Positions 37,445-50,278 of a stretch of 64,000 nt of DNA are shown in pieces. The notes below the pieces were generated by a model, which was not told where the DNA came from, made no database searches, and saw only the letters and a program-made list of their open reading frames with translations. Location: NCBI GenBank assembly GCA_025738555.1, contig JAOVFP010000008.1, positions 806,001 to 870,000 of the forward strand. The letters are read 5' to 3'. The DNA is from Cyathus striatus (taxonomy: Eukaryota > Basidiomycota > Agaricomycetes > Agaricales > Nidulariaceae). Within the stretch, counting starts at the first letter, position 1. Every line of letters starts with the position of its first letter. The position numbers were made by a program, and so were the translations under genes.

Positions 37445-39992
37445 GGGCCGTCAACTTTTCGAGTTACCGGTAACTCGAATGGAACTCAACTGGAACTCGA
37501 GTGGAACTCAACTTAGGAACTCACCTGTAACTCGAAAAATGTAAATTATCTGAATTTGTATGGTATATCACAGACATTCTGACACTGCTATGGATTACTA
37601 GATTAATGCTCACTTACTATTGCGCCTCGGCGCTCATTATTTCCCACGCCCCTGAATTTCCATCAAATTGATCAATCAGTGCCGCACGTTGTTTTCCACG
37701 GTGCGTTTGATCGCATTCATAAGTCTCATCATCGTCATAAACAGTGAGCACCCATTATTTTCATTTCTGGCTGAGTTTTTTTGGCAATTCCTCTCAATAT
37801 TTTTGTGAACATGAATGTATATTAAATGCTTCAACTGTACAGCTAAATTACCTATGAAATAGTATGATAAGCTCAATTTATTATTATTAATGTTATATTT
37901 TATGTAAGCACAGTACATGATGTTTATGCAACTAAGATGCTATATTACATACAAAATAACTAGCTTCATATTGTAAAAAAAAAATTACAGGGAGAATCCA
38001 AAAAGTGAGAGAAGAATGCACAAAATACGTGCTCACTGCTGAGCATGATGATGGAAGAAGCGCGATGCGATCACCATCAATGCATCAGAAGCGAGTGGAG
38101 TTATCGGGGATTTGATGTCTGATGTGATGGTGCTATTTTTACACATCTCCGGGGGCAGGGGTGGGCGTGGGAAACAACGAGCTAAGGGATCACGACAACA
38201 ATGAGCATGATAATAAAGTATGGGTTTTTAGTAATGGAATTTGAGGAACTTAAAGTAGGAACTTAACTGGAACTCAACTGGAACTCGAATGGAACTCAAC
38301 TCAAATTCAAGTGGAGTTGAGTTGTCATTTACCACTCGAAGGTAACTCAATGGTAACTCGACTGACACTTGAATTTAGCTTAAGCGAGGAACTCGATGGA
38401 ACTTAACTTTTACTCGAAAAAAAATAAGCGAGGAACTCAACTCGACTCGATGGAACTTAACTTTCACTCAAAAAAATAAGCGAGAAACTTAACTTTACTC
38501 AAGGGAACTTAACTTTTACTCGAAAAATAATCAAGTTGTATACCTGTATTGTATGAGTACCTTACAATAATTATACAGTAGTTTGTGTTGTTTCCCGCCC
38601 CTCCGCTCGCTGTTTCCCACACCTATAATTCAATCTTTATTCATTTCTTATTAATTGCACATTCTCATTGTTGCCCGTACCTCCGCTCATAATTTCCCAC
38701 GCTTCCGCTTAGCATATCGCGCCTACATACTTTTGCGCTCAATGTTTCCCACACTCTGCTCATTGTTGCCCGCACCTCCGCTCATAAATTCCCACGCTTC
38801 CGCTACCATTCTGATCTCTGCTTATGCTATCCCGCCCTCCCACTCATAATTTCCCACGCTTTCGCTTCTCCTCTAATCCACTCGCAATTTCCCGCGCATT
38901 TCATCATTCCCGCCCTCCCGCTCATAGTTTCCCACGCCTCCGCCTTTCACTTCTGATACTCACTGCTGTCCACTTCTATTTCCCACGCATCCGCTTCTAC
39001 TGTTCACTGCTGTCCGCATCCCCGCTCAACATTTTCCCACGCTTTCGCTGATCATTCCGACCTCTTTTCGCTTTCCCGCCCTCCCGCTCATATTTTCCCA
39101 CGCCTCCGCTTTTCAGACTAAATACATATGTAACTCGCATTTTTTATAAGTTTATTTGCATTATTACTTAATATAATATGGTCTACTATGTGTATAACAA
39201 CTTACATTAAGTGATGCAAAAAGATTGAAAGAAAAAGAGCAAGAACTGAGCTAAAAATTTAAGAAAAGACTTGCTCACTGTTAAGGATGATGACTAGGAA
39301 GAGTGCCCATCAACAATTCCACAATGTGTTCACACGTTGATGTCGCGGTGATGAATATTTGTGTTGATGTAAGTGATGGATAGTACAACATGCATGCAAA
39401 TGTGTGTAAATAAAGGCGGGAGGAGTGTGTGGGAATTGTTGAGCAGAGCTGTAGAAAACATCAGGTGGGGGTATGGGAATGATTAGTGTATACTTACTGT
39501 ACATTTGAACTTTTGAAACTAGAATATTCGGAACTCAACTTACACCTGATTGGAACTTAATATAACTCGAAGGAACTCAACTTTCACCAAAAAAAACTTA
39601 GTGAAGAACTTAAGTTCACTCAAAAAACTTAACTTTAACTCGAAAAAATTAACAGGAGCTCGAAATATTAGCATCCCCTCTACTTGACTTGAGGGAACTT
39701 GACTTTCACTCAAAAAATACAAGTGAGTAACTTAACTTAACTCAAAGGAACTCGACTTTCACTCAAAAAAATAGTAAGTGATGAACTTAAGTTTACTCGA
39801 GGGAACTCAACTTTTCCAAAAAAAAAAAGCGAGGAACTTATGTCCACTCGAAATATGAAAACACCACTCAAGGTAACTTAACTTTGACTCGAAAAAAATA
39901 AGCGAGCTCAAAAGTGGAACTCAACTGTAACTTAAGTGTGACTCGAGTTTAACTCGAAAAACTCGATAGGAACTCGAAAAGTTAGCAGCCCC
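37445..39992. mobile_element. Word-repeat hAT-like element (GGAACTCAACTCGA words), nested
   Basis: The left end GGGCCGTCAACTTTTCGAGT and the reversed right end GGGGCTGCTAACTTTTCGAG are inverted repeats. The flanks TACCAATCAC (37435-37444) and TACCATCAC (39993-40001) differ by one base gap, consistent with an ageing 8-9 bp target duplication. The word GGAACTCAACT or GGAACTCGA is repeated dozens of times near both ends (37480-37540, 38250-38540, 39530-39980). The centre holds the CCCGCCCTCCCGCTC/TTTCCCACGC cluster. No coding sequence is visible. Confidence 0.75.
38590..39112. repeat. CCGCTCATAATTTCCCACGC word cluster
   Basis: About a dozen degenerate copies of CCCGCCCTCCCGCTCAT..TTTCCCACGCCTCCGC occur at irregular spacing. 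Related words lie at 25264-25320 and, on the opposite strand, at 58490-58790, which links the three host elements. Confidence 0.75.
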
Positions 39993-41276
39993 TACCATCA
40001 CTTCTTTTATCACATCAAACACACATATTAATGTCGTGCCGGCAGAAATTTCCATGCACTCTCAATTGTGAGCGTGAGTTGCCATTGAGGTGAGCATGAA
40101 TAGTATGTAAGTAAGTAGCAATAGGTTGTTGTAGCATGAGCATGATATGTACTGTGTGACCGCATATCCTTTAAATTGAGATAAGTGCAAGTTGGCATGA
40201 GCGTGAATAGATTACCTGCTCACCGTGAAAACTAGGTGCCTATTAATGTCAATGTAAGTAGTACATGCATATGACTTGTTACATGTTACACTGGCAACTA
40301 ACATCATGTAACCTGCCTTCCTTTGTGTGTTGACAATAATCAGTGTTCTTAATTCGTTGAAAGTAAAACACTGCTATTGTACTACTACCCACGCCATTAT
40401 ACTAGTGGATCTATAAATGTACTAATCAAGTCTACAATAGTGTCGTGAGGTAATGTATGTACATAGATTTGCATGCGCTGTGACTGTAATTGTGTGTAAT
40501 CTAAGTTAGCACTAGTAGTAGGACCAGAGTCTTTGTGTAGGGGGGTCATAATGAGCAGCTGGAGCGGACATATGATACTCAATTGTCTGATTACCTCACT
40601 CAAGACGATACAATGAAATATATAGACATTACTTATAAGTTCAGCGTCAAGATTTCCAACATGAAATATCAGACTTTTTACAGATCTTTATTGACCTTCA
40701 GGCACCCCTTTAAGTGTGAATGTTTGTGATATCTTGCACTAGTATTGCACTAGTGACTAGTACTCACATTAGGAAACGTGTGAAAATGAATGACATTTTG
40801 CGGAGCATTGAAGATACTTTAATGTTTATTGCACACACATTGGACACGCTGATACAACGCTGAACGACCTGTCAGCGGACACCCCAGCGCACGCTGGATC
40901 TTCCCAGCAACAAAACAACACATTTTCATTAGTTTTTCCACATTGGGAAACTTATTACCAAAACGGAAACTTTTCACATCATCAAATCAATGCATTTCTG
41001 TCACATTTTGACACCTCGCTAAATAATGGGAGTATCCAGGTCCAAATTTAGTATACAATTTTGTGTTTGACACAGATTTTGACTTGCGAAAAATTGAAAC
41101 AAAAGACTAAGTTTTCATTCCCGCTAAATACACAGATAATGATACATGTGCTACTTATTTGACCACGAACAATAAGCATCATTTTGCAGAAAGCTAAATG
41201 CTTCAGCAAAGTGCAAACATGTTGCAACTGGTTTTGCAACTATTTTGCGGACTGCGAAAAATTCCGGTGCCAGCAG

Positions 41277-41671
41277 CGTATGTGATTCGTGTAGTGAAAG
41301 GGTGTGAAGGCTGTTACTGGTGGGTTTCATTCAGTATCGCTGAAGATGATTAATGATCTTGTAGTTGCACATCTCAAATCTCCTATCATTCATTATAGCT
41401 TTATATGTCGTCATACTTTTGATAATTATGGCTTCATCCATGACCCTTCACAACAACTTTTAATCGATCTAGGACTGGCTTGAATTGTTCGATTCAATAA
41501 CATTATATGGAACAGGTTGTAATTTTTCATGTCATTGGTGTGTTCCGAATACAGTACGACGAGCATCAGTAATACCCAACACATGGTTGGTTGCTCTAAA
41601 TGATAGGAAGTTTGTCAAACTTTATGCCTTTAAACGAAGGAGAATACCTGCATATAGCTAGTTGACCATGG
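41277..41671. other. 3' flank of the membrane protein gene
   Basis: The region between the right arm of the long-TIR element and the stop codon of the minus-strand gene has no coding signal and probably includes that gene's 3' untranslated region. Confidence 0.4.
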
Positions 41672-42974
41672 CTATGAAGGTACGAAGCTGGTGGAAGACT
41701 CAGGAGGAACTGTGGAATTAAAATTGGCAGAGAACTGGCCATATGCTGGAGGAAGCATTTCTTCGTTTTGGTCTTCGAGGACCACAGGACCAACATCTAT
41801 CTCCCGTTGCTGAGCAGGTCGAGCAGGTGATAGAGCAGAGTCGGAGGCACCCGCATTTATCGACGACGAAGGTGCAGTTGAAGACGGCCCGGAAGGTAGT
41901 GCAGCATTTTTACTTGTACCAATGCCATATCCGATAATGGGTACATCCGACGTAAACGGGTAACCGGTAGAAGACGTAGCAGGAGCACTCGAGCCACCAC
42001 CGTTATGCGCAGTAAAGGGCTGCGGTATGGTCTGATTGTTGGCTGATAACAAGTTGAAAAATGAATCTTTCTCATTCATCTTTGACAGGGCACGAGATCT
42101 CCTACGCATTAGGAGCCATATTAATAAACATAAAATCACTATTCCAGCAATTCCTCCGATCACGGCTCCAGCTTTAGCACCAGCTGGTGAAGATGTACTC
42201 GAAGTAGAAGTGGAAGCTGGTTCGGCATTATCATAACTGTATTAGCGTATGTCAGGGGTCATGGTGGCCTTACTAACGTTCACTGACACTTACGAGTACA
42301 CAATGTAGTCTAACAATGTCAATGACTCATTCCCAGCATTTCCATATTGGCCATTCTGAAGTATGAACGTATGCACCCCTGCTGGCAATGTTGCATTGGA
42401 ATAAACAGATACATTGTACTGGTAGGCTCCTTGCAAACCAGGTGGTACTCTCTCGAATTGACCGACGAGCTCATTATCGATGTAGAAGGTCATGTTGCTG
42501 TAGCTAACTGGCTTGCTAATTGATAAGGAAATTGCGCAGAAGACATATATGGCGGTTCCTATATATCCGGAAGATATATTAAAAAAGCAAAATGTAAAGA
42601 AAATGGCAAGAGTAGAATCTCACCGTTAAATGAGAATGTTGCACGTAACGGTCCTGAAGGACCAAGGTCTGAGCTTGCAGGGTAGTACTGTACACGATAG
42701 TGGGTTAACAAAGTTTAACAAAATCAGACAACTTAAAAGTTGTAGAGCGCACTGTTCCATCTTTCCACGAGTGATCGAACATAAACTCTGGATCAGGAGT
42801 AGCCGTACAATCCGTGCACGATGCTCCATCATTCCATGCACCTTGGTACATGATATGCTCTCCTGTCAAGTCAGAAGCTGAATCATCCACGGTAACATTG
42901 ACAAGGACAGCTCCTGCAGTAGGTATAAGAAAGAGGTAGAGCCAGGAAATTGCAAGGAGGGATGTGGGCATCAT
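41672..42974 (-). CDS. Basidiomycete-type single-pass membrane protein, 382 aa predicted
   Basis: Proposed exons on the minus strand are 42974-42720, 42687-42624, 42558-42294 and 42236-41672, all in phase. A signal peptide (MMPTSLLAISWLYLFLIPTA) leads into an extracellular domain of the pattern VNVTVDDSASDLTGEH..YQGAWNDG, then FSFNGTAIYVFCAIS, MTFYIDNELVG and LLDYIVYS. A Ser/Thr linker precedes a Gly-rich membrane helix (VIGGIAGIVILCLLIWLL) ending in RRRSRA. The cytoplasmic tail is Ser/Pro-rich and ends SSTSFVPS. This layout is very common in mushroom genomes and its function is unknown. The first intron has a weak GTTAAA donor, the least certain junction. It is intact, unlike most neighbours. 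Confidence 0.8.
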
Positions 42975-43359
42975 TGAATTTGGAACGTCGAAAGAGATGA
43001 GGAGTAACCAACTTCTCGTACCTGCAGGTGTTGGAACAAGTAATGTATGAAGTAGGGCTGGTGATGGATAGCCGATGTAGAGCATGTGTTCTGCCTGCAC
43101 CGCAAAATGCGGATTTCATTCCATTTCATTATCACTGCCTCATTACCTACACGCTGTCGTTCACATGATCCTTACCTAGTACTGCCCGGTCTTGTACATC
43201 TTGTTATATGATAGTGCAAACCCAATGCCCATCATTCACAAGACTAACACAGCCACATGTGCACATTTTGGTTGCCATGCACGCACAGCCACATAGGAAC
43301 TTTGGGTCCCTACGCAGACAAATAGGGGAAGCAAGCTCCCCCAATTATTTGCGCGTGCC

Positions 43360-44098
43360 GCAACCTGTGCAGCTGATTGATTATGAAAATTAGAGATATG
43401 ATAGATGATGATAATGGTCAGCGCGGTGGATGCTCTTGCAACAAGAATATCGATCCAACAAATGAATAGTAAGAACCTGGCGTTGAAATAGAAAGGTATC
43501 TAGAGCTTCGGGAGGACTATTCCACACACAATGCTTGCTGATGTTCACTGCCAGAGTATACGGTTCGATCCCGCTATATTTAAACGTTCACATAATGTCC
43601 ACTACTTCTCTGTCACAGAAGACAATATGGACACATATCGGTACAGTGGATTGCTTGAATAGCCGATCTTTCATTGTCAAGGTAGTTGATGAATCACGGA
43701 AGGATATGGTAACGCAGACTCTTTAATTGATAAGATAAGATAAGCATCGCTGTTTATGCATTCCATAGGTTATAGAATCTTTGATTGTATAGCCTGAGCA
43801 CTGGCCATTTAACTTCTATTTTAGAACTCGCCAATGCGCGCTGAATCAACACAGTGCATAATGTTGTGATAGTGTTCTCATTCGTAGCGACCAACTGTCG
43901 GATAATCTCTCTCTAGTTGATTATCGACCAGTGAAAACAAGAATTTCGCATTTTGTAGTAAGTTGACTTTGAGAGTTAATAGGATTGTTCTCAAAGCGCT
44001 GCATCTTGGTTACGCAACTTCTCTTTTATTAGGCTTCTCATTCTTCGGCTCCCTCTTTGTCCCGCCTTTTCACTTTCCCCTCTTCTGCTGGCTCAGTT
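43360..44098. repeat. Duplicated AP upstream block
   Basis: This region is closely similar to 13870-14637, the upstream region of AP-A, including CCTGTGCAGCTGATTGATTA and the TATATTTAAACGT segment. The duplication carries the probable promoter and continues into the protease gene. The relic at 31.9-32.2 kb keeps its last part. Confidence 0.75.
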
Positions 44099-46059
44099 AT
44101 GATCGCTTCATCCCTTCTTTTTGCCCTTTTCGTCTTTCCATTGGCTCTGAACGCCGAACCTGTACCTATAAATATCCAGCGTAGATCGCCTGTCGCCCGT
44201 GATATTCACTACTATACCCGTGTTGCACAGCATATAAGGGGAAAGTATGGCTTCACAACCGCAACTGCTACTCGCCGAAAGCTAGATCGCAAGAGATCAA
44301 GCTCGTCGGATATTGCTGTCACAAACTTAGTGCGTATAACTTCAAATCCAATGGTGTTCTTCATTGACGGTAACACTATATTTCGTCACTTACATAGAAT
44401 GGAGACGTTAGTTACTTCGGAAGTGTATCAATAGGGACTCCGTGAGTATTACTGCTCCGCATTTCTTTTCGCGTAGAGTGTCTTTTCCCCCACTCCTACA
44501 AAGCTGTATACTAGTTTTCACGTTGCCATGTCATTGCCACCTTTTGGTTGTGATTCGCCGTCCAGTTATCTCTTCTCGCTCATATAGCGTGTGATATTTG
44601 TTGTGTACTCGATATCTCAAATCTATAAACTTTTGTTATGGTTGCTAATCTTATTATAGATCGCAAAATTTCAACGTTATTCTGGACACTGGGTCGTCCG
44701 ATCTCTGGGTGGCAGACACAGCATGTAAAAACTGCAGCGCAAATACACCTTTATTTGATTCGTCAAAATCATCAACATTAAAGCAGACAACCGGAACCAA
44801 CTCGACAAAGACACAGATCCAGTATGGGTTGGGACAGGTCGCGGGCGTGGTTGTGTCCGACACTGTATCAATGGGAGGATTTACGATTCCTAACCAGACA
44901 TTCCGTATATTCTTAATTTGTTTTGAAACCAAATATCCTCCTAATTGCATTTATAGTAACGGTTGACGAAGTGAGCGAGGATCTTCTCAATGGCTCAGTC
45001 TCGGGAATCATAGGTCTTGCGTTTAGCAGCCTTGCTAGCACCCAGGCGACACCTTTTTGGCAGGCCTTGTCAAACGGAGATCAGCTTTCCACGCCAGAGA
45101 TGTCTTTCTGGTTGACTCGTTTCCTCAACGATACCAGTGCTACTGATGATGAACCAGGAGGCTGTTTCACACTCGGAGGAGCCAACTCAAGTTTATTCAC
45201 GGGCGATATTGAATTCATAAATATGCCCAATAATACCAACTGGCAGGCTACGTACTGGCTCTTGACGATGTCGGGTGCGTAGATTTATTCTGCAGAAATT
45301 CTAAGTTATTTATTCAGTTACAGCTATCACTGTACAAGGAAAGTCCATCTCTATTACCACCGGAGATGCAGCTCTCGCCGTCATCGACACTGGTACCACT
45401 CTCATAGGTGGGCCGTCCGCTGACGTCAATGCTATTTGGAGTTCCATTTCGGGATCCAAAGAAATACCAGACTCTGATGGAACGCCCTCTGGATTTTTTT
45501 CATTTCGTAAGCTAGCGTTAATTGCTGCGTTGGCATACACGAGTGCTCACAAAGTGTACCACCAGCTTGCAGTACAAATGTCGAGGTCACTCTGTCGTTC
45601 GGTGGAAAATCCTGGCCTATCAATATTGCAGATATGAACCTTGGTCCTGTTGAAACAGGAAGTTCACAATGCATCGGAGGCATCTTCGACGTCTCTCAGG
45701 GGAGTAACTTTCAAAGTGGACAAGGGAACCCAGGCTGGATCGTCGGGGATACTTTTCTGGTACGTTCATCACGGCCTTTACCTGTATTTCTTCTCTGATG
45801 TCACTGCTGTTGCCACAGAAAAATGTTTACTCTGTGTTCCGTGCGAACCCAGCTTCCGTTGGATTTGCACAGCTATCTGACTTGGCAATTAGATCAGGTA
45901 GGATATATTTCACAAGTTGGGGATAGCGAAATCATTCATATATACTTCTTAATAGGTGCACCAAGTGTAGCATCTAAAACCTCATCTTCTTCCGGGATCT
46001 CTTTATCTATTTCATTTCTAGCAGCAGCTCTGATTGCAGTCACAATCAATACGTTGTAA
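44099..46059 (+). CDS. Secreted A1 aspartic protease AP-C, 388 aa predicted
   Basis: Proposed exons are 44099-44329, 44398-44441, 44660-44904, 44957-45274, 45324-45506, 45566-45759, 45819-45897 and 45956-46059. All phases agree. A signal peptide (MIASSLLFALFVFPLALNA) and a basic propeptide with RKLDRKR precede the mature enzyme. The two catalytic motifs are DTGSSDLWVAD and DTGTTLIGG, and a Cys pair is visible around FPCSTNVE and SSQCIGG. A short SKTSSSSG stalk and a hydrophobic C-terminus suggest a GPI anchor. It is the apparent intact parent form of AP-A and AP-D and lacks the extended stalk of AP-B. Expected activity: acid endopeptidase outside the cell or at the wall. Confidence 0.9.
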
Positions 46060-46612
46060 TGTCATTAAGCATGTACATTAATGCCAACTGTACCATTTAC
46101 ACACGTAATTATCTCTGAGATCGCACATACTTATTATTCCCACTAACTTTAGTTAGTAGGGTTATAGGGCTCGAGCTCGAAATTCTTTGGCAGTAAATTA
46201 CAATACATTTGTTCTTGTTTACATTCTCAGCATTTTGCTTTCTCTCTTGTTCAGCTTCATTAAGATCTGTGTGGTCAACTGTCATTACTTGTATATATCC
46301 TTCTTAGTTATTGTCTGTGCGACGTGCATGGCAGTTATAATAGGTACTATAAATTTCTTTGTTAGCTATAGTAGTACAGTCGAACCTCTCTTATCCCATA
46401 TGGTTCGGTGGATTGGCCAGCATATGCCTTTTGAGAGACCTTCCAAAAAAGGAAATAAATTGCGAAATTCTTGATTTTCAAGGAATAGAGATTACAGAAG
46501 GCTATGTAAGTTTGAGAGTAGTAGAATTATGACATAAAACAGCTTATGTGCTCTCGAAAAAGTCAGTTAAAGCAGTATCCTTCATATTCTTGAACTCATC
46601 AAGATGAAGCTG

Positions 46613-47782
46613 TCAGTTGAAAGAACCTAAAATGGTGTCAACCTTGCGTGAAAAGGGATCATCCATATCTTCAGTGTATCTTTTGATAGTCGATACAGCC
46701 TTGAGCACATCTCGACAAGTTGGGAGAGGCTCTACTGGGATATCCTCATCAACGTCATCACCCCCAAGGACCTCCAGATTTTCATGAGCAGCAATTGAGT
46801 CCATAACAGCTTGAAAGATCTCGTTGTCTGATGTTTCAGTTGAGATATGTGATTCACCTTCTGGGTTGAGGAGAGAATCAATCGTCATCTGGTTGCATTT
46901 CTGCAGGGCACCTGTAGCTTCCAGCTGGTCAAGTGCATCCTCAACCAGACTTTCTGAACGCAATACTGGATCAATTTGGCGTGAAGGATGGTGAATAAGA
47001 GATGAGATTGGAACTGAAGGTTGGGAGATGGAGGAAGGTGTGGAATCCATTGCAGGTAAGATGCCTGATTTAGCCCAGCAAATCCGAAAAGGCCTCTATC
47101 TGGTGCCATTCTAAATTTACAAGATGTTAGACAGTGTTTAAACAGGTCATACAATCAGCATGTACGCATAAAAAAGACCAGTCTCATCCATATTGAAGAT
47201 ATCACGTGGTTGATACCCATGCTCTCATATCAGCTCTTGTATTCTTTTCTGCTCACACTCCACAGTATTGGCATCTGCTGAAGCTGCTTCCCCATGTCGC
47301 TTCATCTCCTTCAAACCTTTCCTCTCTTTAAAGCAAGACAGCCAACCATTGCTCAGCTTCAACATATCACTCTCAGGAATACCAGCTAATTTTGCAAACT
47401 GATTCCACTTCTTTCGAAGAACTTCTCCTGATAGAAGTACCCCATCTGCCATAGCCATGGAAACCCATATGTACATCATCTCCGACACCTCTGGGTGCTG
47501 AGTTTGTTGAGCTCGCTTAGCAGTTCGATCAGAGGCACAGTGAGCCTGCTCCCACTGCTCATGCCATTTCTCCTCATCCTTTAACCACCGTGAAATAAGC
47601 AGCTGCTTTATTTTAAGGTTGGGGTATATTTTGTTGAAATGTTGTGCTGTATCTTTTTGATGACCACCATTCATGTGATGCCAATCCAGGACTTCAATCC
47701 TTTGTGCCAGCATAGCATTTTCTTTCTTTGAAAACTTGGAAGAATGCACAACAGAAGCAGAGCTACCTGCTTTCTGCTTCAT
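46613..47782 (-). pseudogene. pogo/Tigger transposase with the DDE core deleted
   Basis: The N-terminal CENP-B-like DNA-binding region is present (47782-47225: HTH segment with KQLLISRWLKDEEKW, then LSNGWLSCFKERKGL). After an in-frame TGA comes DIFNMDETGLFY, which holds the first catalytic Asp. A 56-bp GT..TTTAG intron leads to AMAPDRGL. Sequence then jumps to the C-terminal tail RICWAKSGILP..MDSTPSSIS and ends LGSFN at 46613, so about 200 residues with the remaining catalytic acids are missing. It cannot encode an active transposase. Confidence 0.85.
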
Positions 47783-47814
47783 TACACTGGCATCCTTCCA
47801 GTATGTTGCACTCT

Positions 47815-49316
47815 CCCACAGTTATCACTGGACTCTCACTGGACTCTCACCAGACTATCGAGAGTTCAGTGAGAGTCTCACTAGAGTCTCACCAGACTAT
47901 CGAGAGTTCAGTGAGAGACCACTGAACTCTCACTAGACTATCGAGAATCCAGTGAGAGTCTCACTACACTATCAGTAGGGCACCTGGACTCTACTTGAAC
48001 TCCACTGAACTCAGGTGCCTAAGCTGTACCTAGACTCTATTATCACAGTTGTAACATGTTTCCCACAGTCATCACACTTGTCACACATGTGTGAAAGTGT
48101 GACATGTTGGAAAATGTTGGATAAAGTGTGACATATTATCAAAAGTGTAATATCTGTGACATGTTGGAGTGAAAAGCATAGTGTGACATGTGTAACATAT
48201 TGGAAAATATTGGAAAAAGCGTGACATGTGTGACATGTTGGAAAAAGTGTGACACATCTTGTCACATTTGTCACAATGTAACAGTACACTGAAAGTGTGA
48301 CAAGTGTGATGGCTATGATATGTCATACATGTCACGCTTTTCCAATATGTCACACTTTTCCCACGCTTGTCACGATTTTTCCAACATTTTCCGACATGTC
48401 ACACTTTCACGCTTCCTACAATCATCAAACTTGTCACACATGTGTGATAGCGTGACATATGTGACAAGCGTGGGAAAAAGTGTGACATGTTTGGAGAAGT
48501 GTGGCAAGTGTGATAGTTATGATATGTGATACTTTTCAAACATGTCACACTTTTTTCCCACGCTTGTCACACATGTCACACTTCTTCCCCAACATTTTCC
48601 AATATGTCACGCTTTTTCCAAACATGTCACACTTTTTTCCCACGCTTGTCACACATGTCACACTTTTTCCAACATTTTCCAACATGTCACACTTTCACAT
48701 ATATGTGACAATAGAGTCTATGTACAGCTTAGGCACCACACCTCTTCTAACATTTTTCAACATGTTGAAAAATGTTGAAAGAGTGTGACATGTAACATAT
48801 TGGACAATATTGGACAAAGTGTGACAAGTGTGATGTCTATGATATGTCACACATATCACACATGTTGCACTTTTTCCAAAATGTCACGCTTTTCCAAGAT
48901 GTCACACTTTCACACATGTGTGACAAGTGTGATAACTGTGGGAAACATGTTATCACTGTGACAATGGAGTCTAGGTACAGCTTGGTGCAGAGAGATCTTA
49001 TGAAATATTGTGTGGGAATTTGTAACAACAGAGGTAAATGTCAGAGACTGTACTGAGAGTCCAGTGACTTATTCTCACTAAATTCTCATTGGACTCTCTG
49101 AGATTCATCTCATTATAGTATCACTGGACTCTAAGAGATTCTCACCCAAATGAGAATTTACTGAGATTTTAGTGAGATAAAATTGTTCATTTTCTCAGTG
49201 TAGTCTCACCAAAGTCTCACTAATCTCTCTCCACACTCTCAGAAATACCACTGGATTCTCACTGGAGTATCAGAGAATCTCATGAGAATCTCACTGGATT
49301 CTACTGAGACTGTGGG
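47815..49316. mobile_element. Word-repeat element (CACTGGACTCTCAC words) inside the pogo element
   Basis: The left end CCCACAGTTATCACTGGACT and the reversed right end CCCACAGTCTCAGTAGAATC share the CCCACAGT tip. Degenerate copies of TCTCACTGGACTCTCA fill 47820-47990 and 49060-49310. The two flanks do not show a clear target duplication. It lies just upstream of the transposase start and encloses another inverted-repeat unit. Confidence 0.65.
48014..48988. mobile_element. Word-repeat element (GTGACATGTGTGACATG words), nested
   Basis: Left and reversed right ends agree over about 90 bp, beginning AAGCTGTACCTAGACTC and including CATGTTTCCCACAGT and CACACTTGTCACACATGTGT. A third copy of the same terminus at about 48700-48737 shows that a 0.72-kb unit (48014-48737) is joined to a second partial unit. 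The interior is almost wholly degenerate TGTGACATG, TTGGAAAA and TTCCCACGC words with no coding sequence. Confidence 0.75.
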
Positions 49317-49367
49317 TCAGTGACATGACCTCCTCCAAGATGTCAATGATCCACTGCTCATTGACTA

Positions 49368-50278
49368 CTATACTATACCCTATATATAGGGTATTTACTC
49401 TATCCCTATCCCTATCCCTATACTCAAATTCCTACTTTTTCTGTATAGAGTATTTTATAGTGTATAGGGTAAGTATATGGTTAGATTTTATTTGGAGATT
49501 TTCATGACATTAGGCTTAGATTTAGTCTAAATAGTGACATACAGAATCCACTTTTAGTAGTAATGGAGCTTTTGCTTCAAAGATCACTAATAAATATCAC
49601 TTTTATGCAACCTTCTACTTTGAAAAATTGATATATAATCCATTAAAATATTATTAAACTCACCCACTCATTGCAGCAATATAACAGGGGGTGGAAATAC
49701 ACTCAGCTGATAGAATTGACTTAAGTGTCTATTGGATCTTGGTCATAACACTCAAATAGGTATGAATAGTTAGTCAGAGGCACTCTGTAGAGCAAGCAGT
49801 TTGCCTGTACCATAGAATTGGCCTCATGTACATTTTGAACACTCAGCTCACTAAAATTGTTCTGTACATATGTAATTACAGTACTTTACATTTTTTGAAT
49901 ACCAGGTTATTCCCCCTTCACTTTAACATTCTCATTAAACTTCAATAGGACCTGAGGATAGATGAGTATGCTATCCACTCACAAATTCTTTGTCTAAGAA
50001 TACCTTCCACCTGGAATCTTCTTCTACACACTGAATATAATAACTTTGTAGAATGAAGAAAGTGTTACAGCTATAGTAAACCAGTATATAATTGCTTTTG
50101 AAAAGTTAGAACACTTTAAGAACAACTAAATTATTTCAGTAGTGATGACTTCTAAGTAATTTTTAGTGAGATTTATAAACCCTATATAATATACCCTATA
50201 ACCCTATTTATACTATAAATACACTATAATTATCCTATCCCTATAAATACTCCCTTCAGGTGTATAGGGATAGTATAT
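49368..50278. repeat. CCCTATA-word repeat region with inverted ends
   Basis: Words such as TATCCCTATCCCTATCCC (near 49400) and ACCCTATATAATATACCC (near 50180) occur at both ends, with CTATACTATACCCTATA matched inversely by ATATACTATCCCTATA. The middle has no repeat words and no gene. It is probably another small non-autonomous element. The resemblance to telomeric CCCTAA repeats is superficial. Confidence 0.45.

Larger units (their letters stand above)
35072..41276. mobile_element. 6.2-kb element bounded by ~600-bp terminal inverted repeats
   Basis: The left arm 35072-35672 and the reverse complement of the right arm 40670-41276 match nearly base for base in their outer ~470 bp and more loosely inside, starting CTGCTGGCAC. 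The interior has no transposase frame and is filled with AT-rich sequence, GTGAGCATGA-type words and a nested word-repeat element at 37445-39992. I could not identify an unambiguous target duplication. Long arms with a non-coding centre resemble foldback-like or large non-autonomous TIR elements. Confidence 0.85.

Noticed and set aside
38655..39051. Open frames in the CCGCTC word cluster
   Set aside because: The repeated Ser/Phe/Pro/Arg-rich translation follows the repeat word, with no independent evidence of coding.
48011..48788. Several Thr/His/Cys-rich open frames (CHTCH-like) suggesting zinc-binding proteins
   Set aside because: They are translations of the GTGACATG word array in several frames on both strands, so the Cys/His pattern is a by-product of the word.
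48033..48980. Regularly reiterated short sequence considered as a CRISPR array
   Set aside because: Words are degenerate, irregularly spaced and present on both strands, without conserved repeat length or unique spacers. The genome is eukaryotic.
49389..49425. TATCCCTATCCCTATCCC resembles telomeric repeats
   Set aside because: Only a few irregular units are present, with CCCTATA rather than CCCTAA. They lie inside a pogo element with inverted copies at the other end (50180-50275), so they are element words, not telomere.
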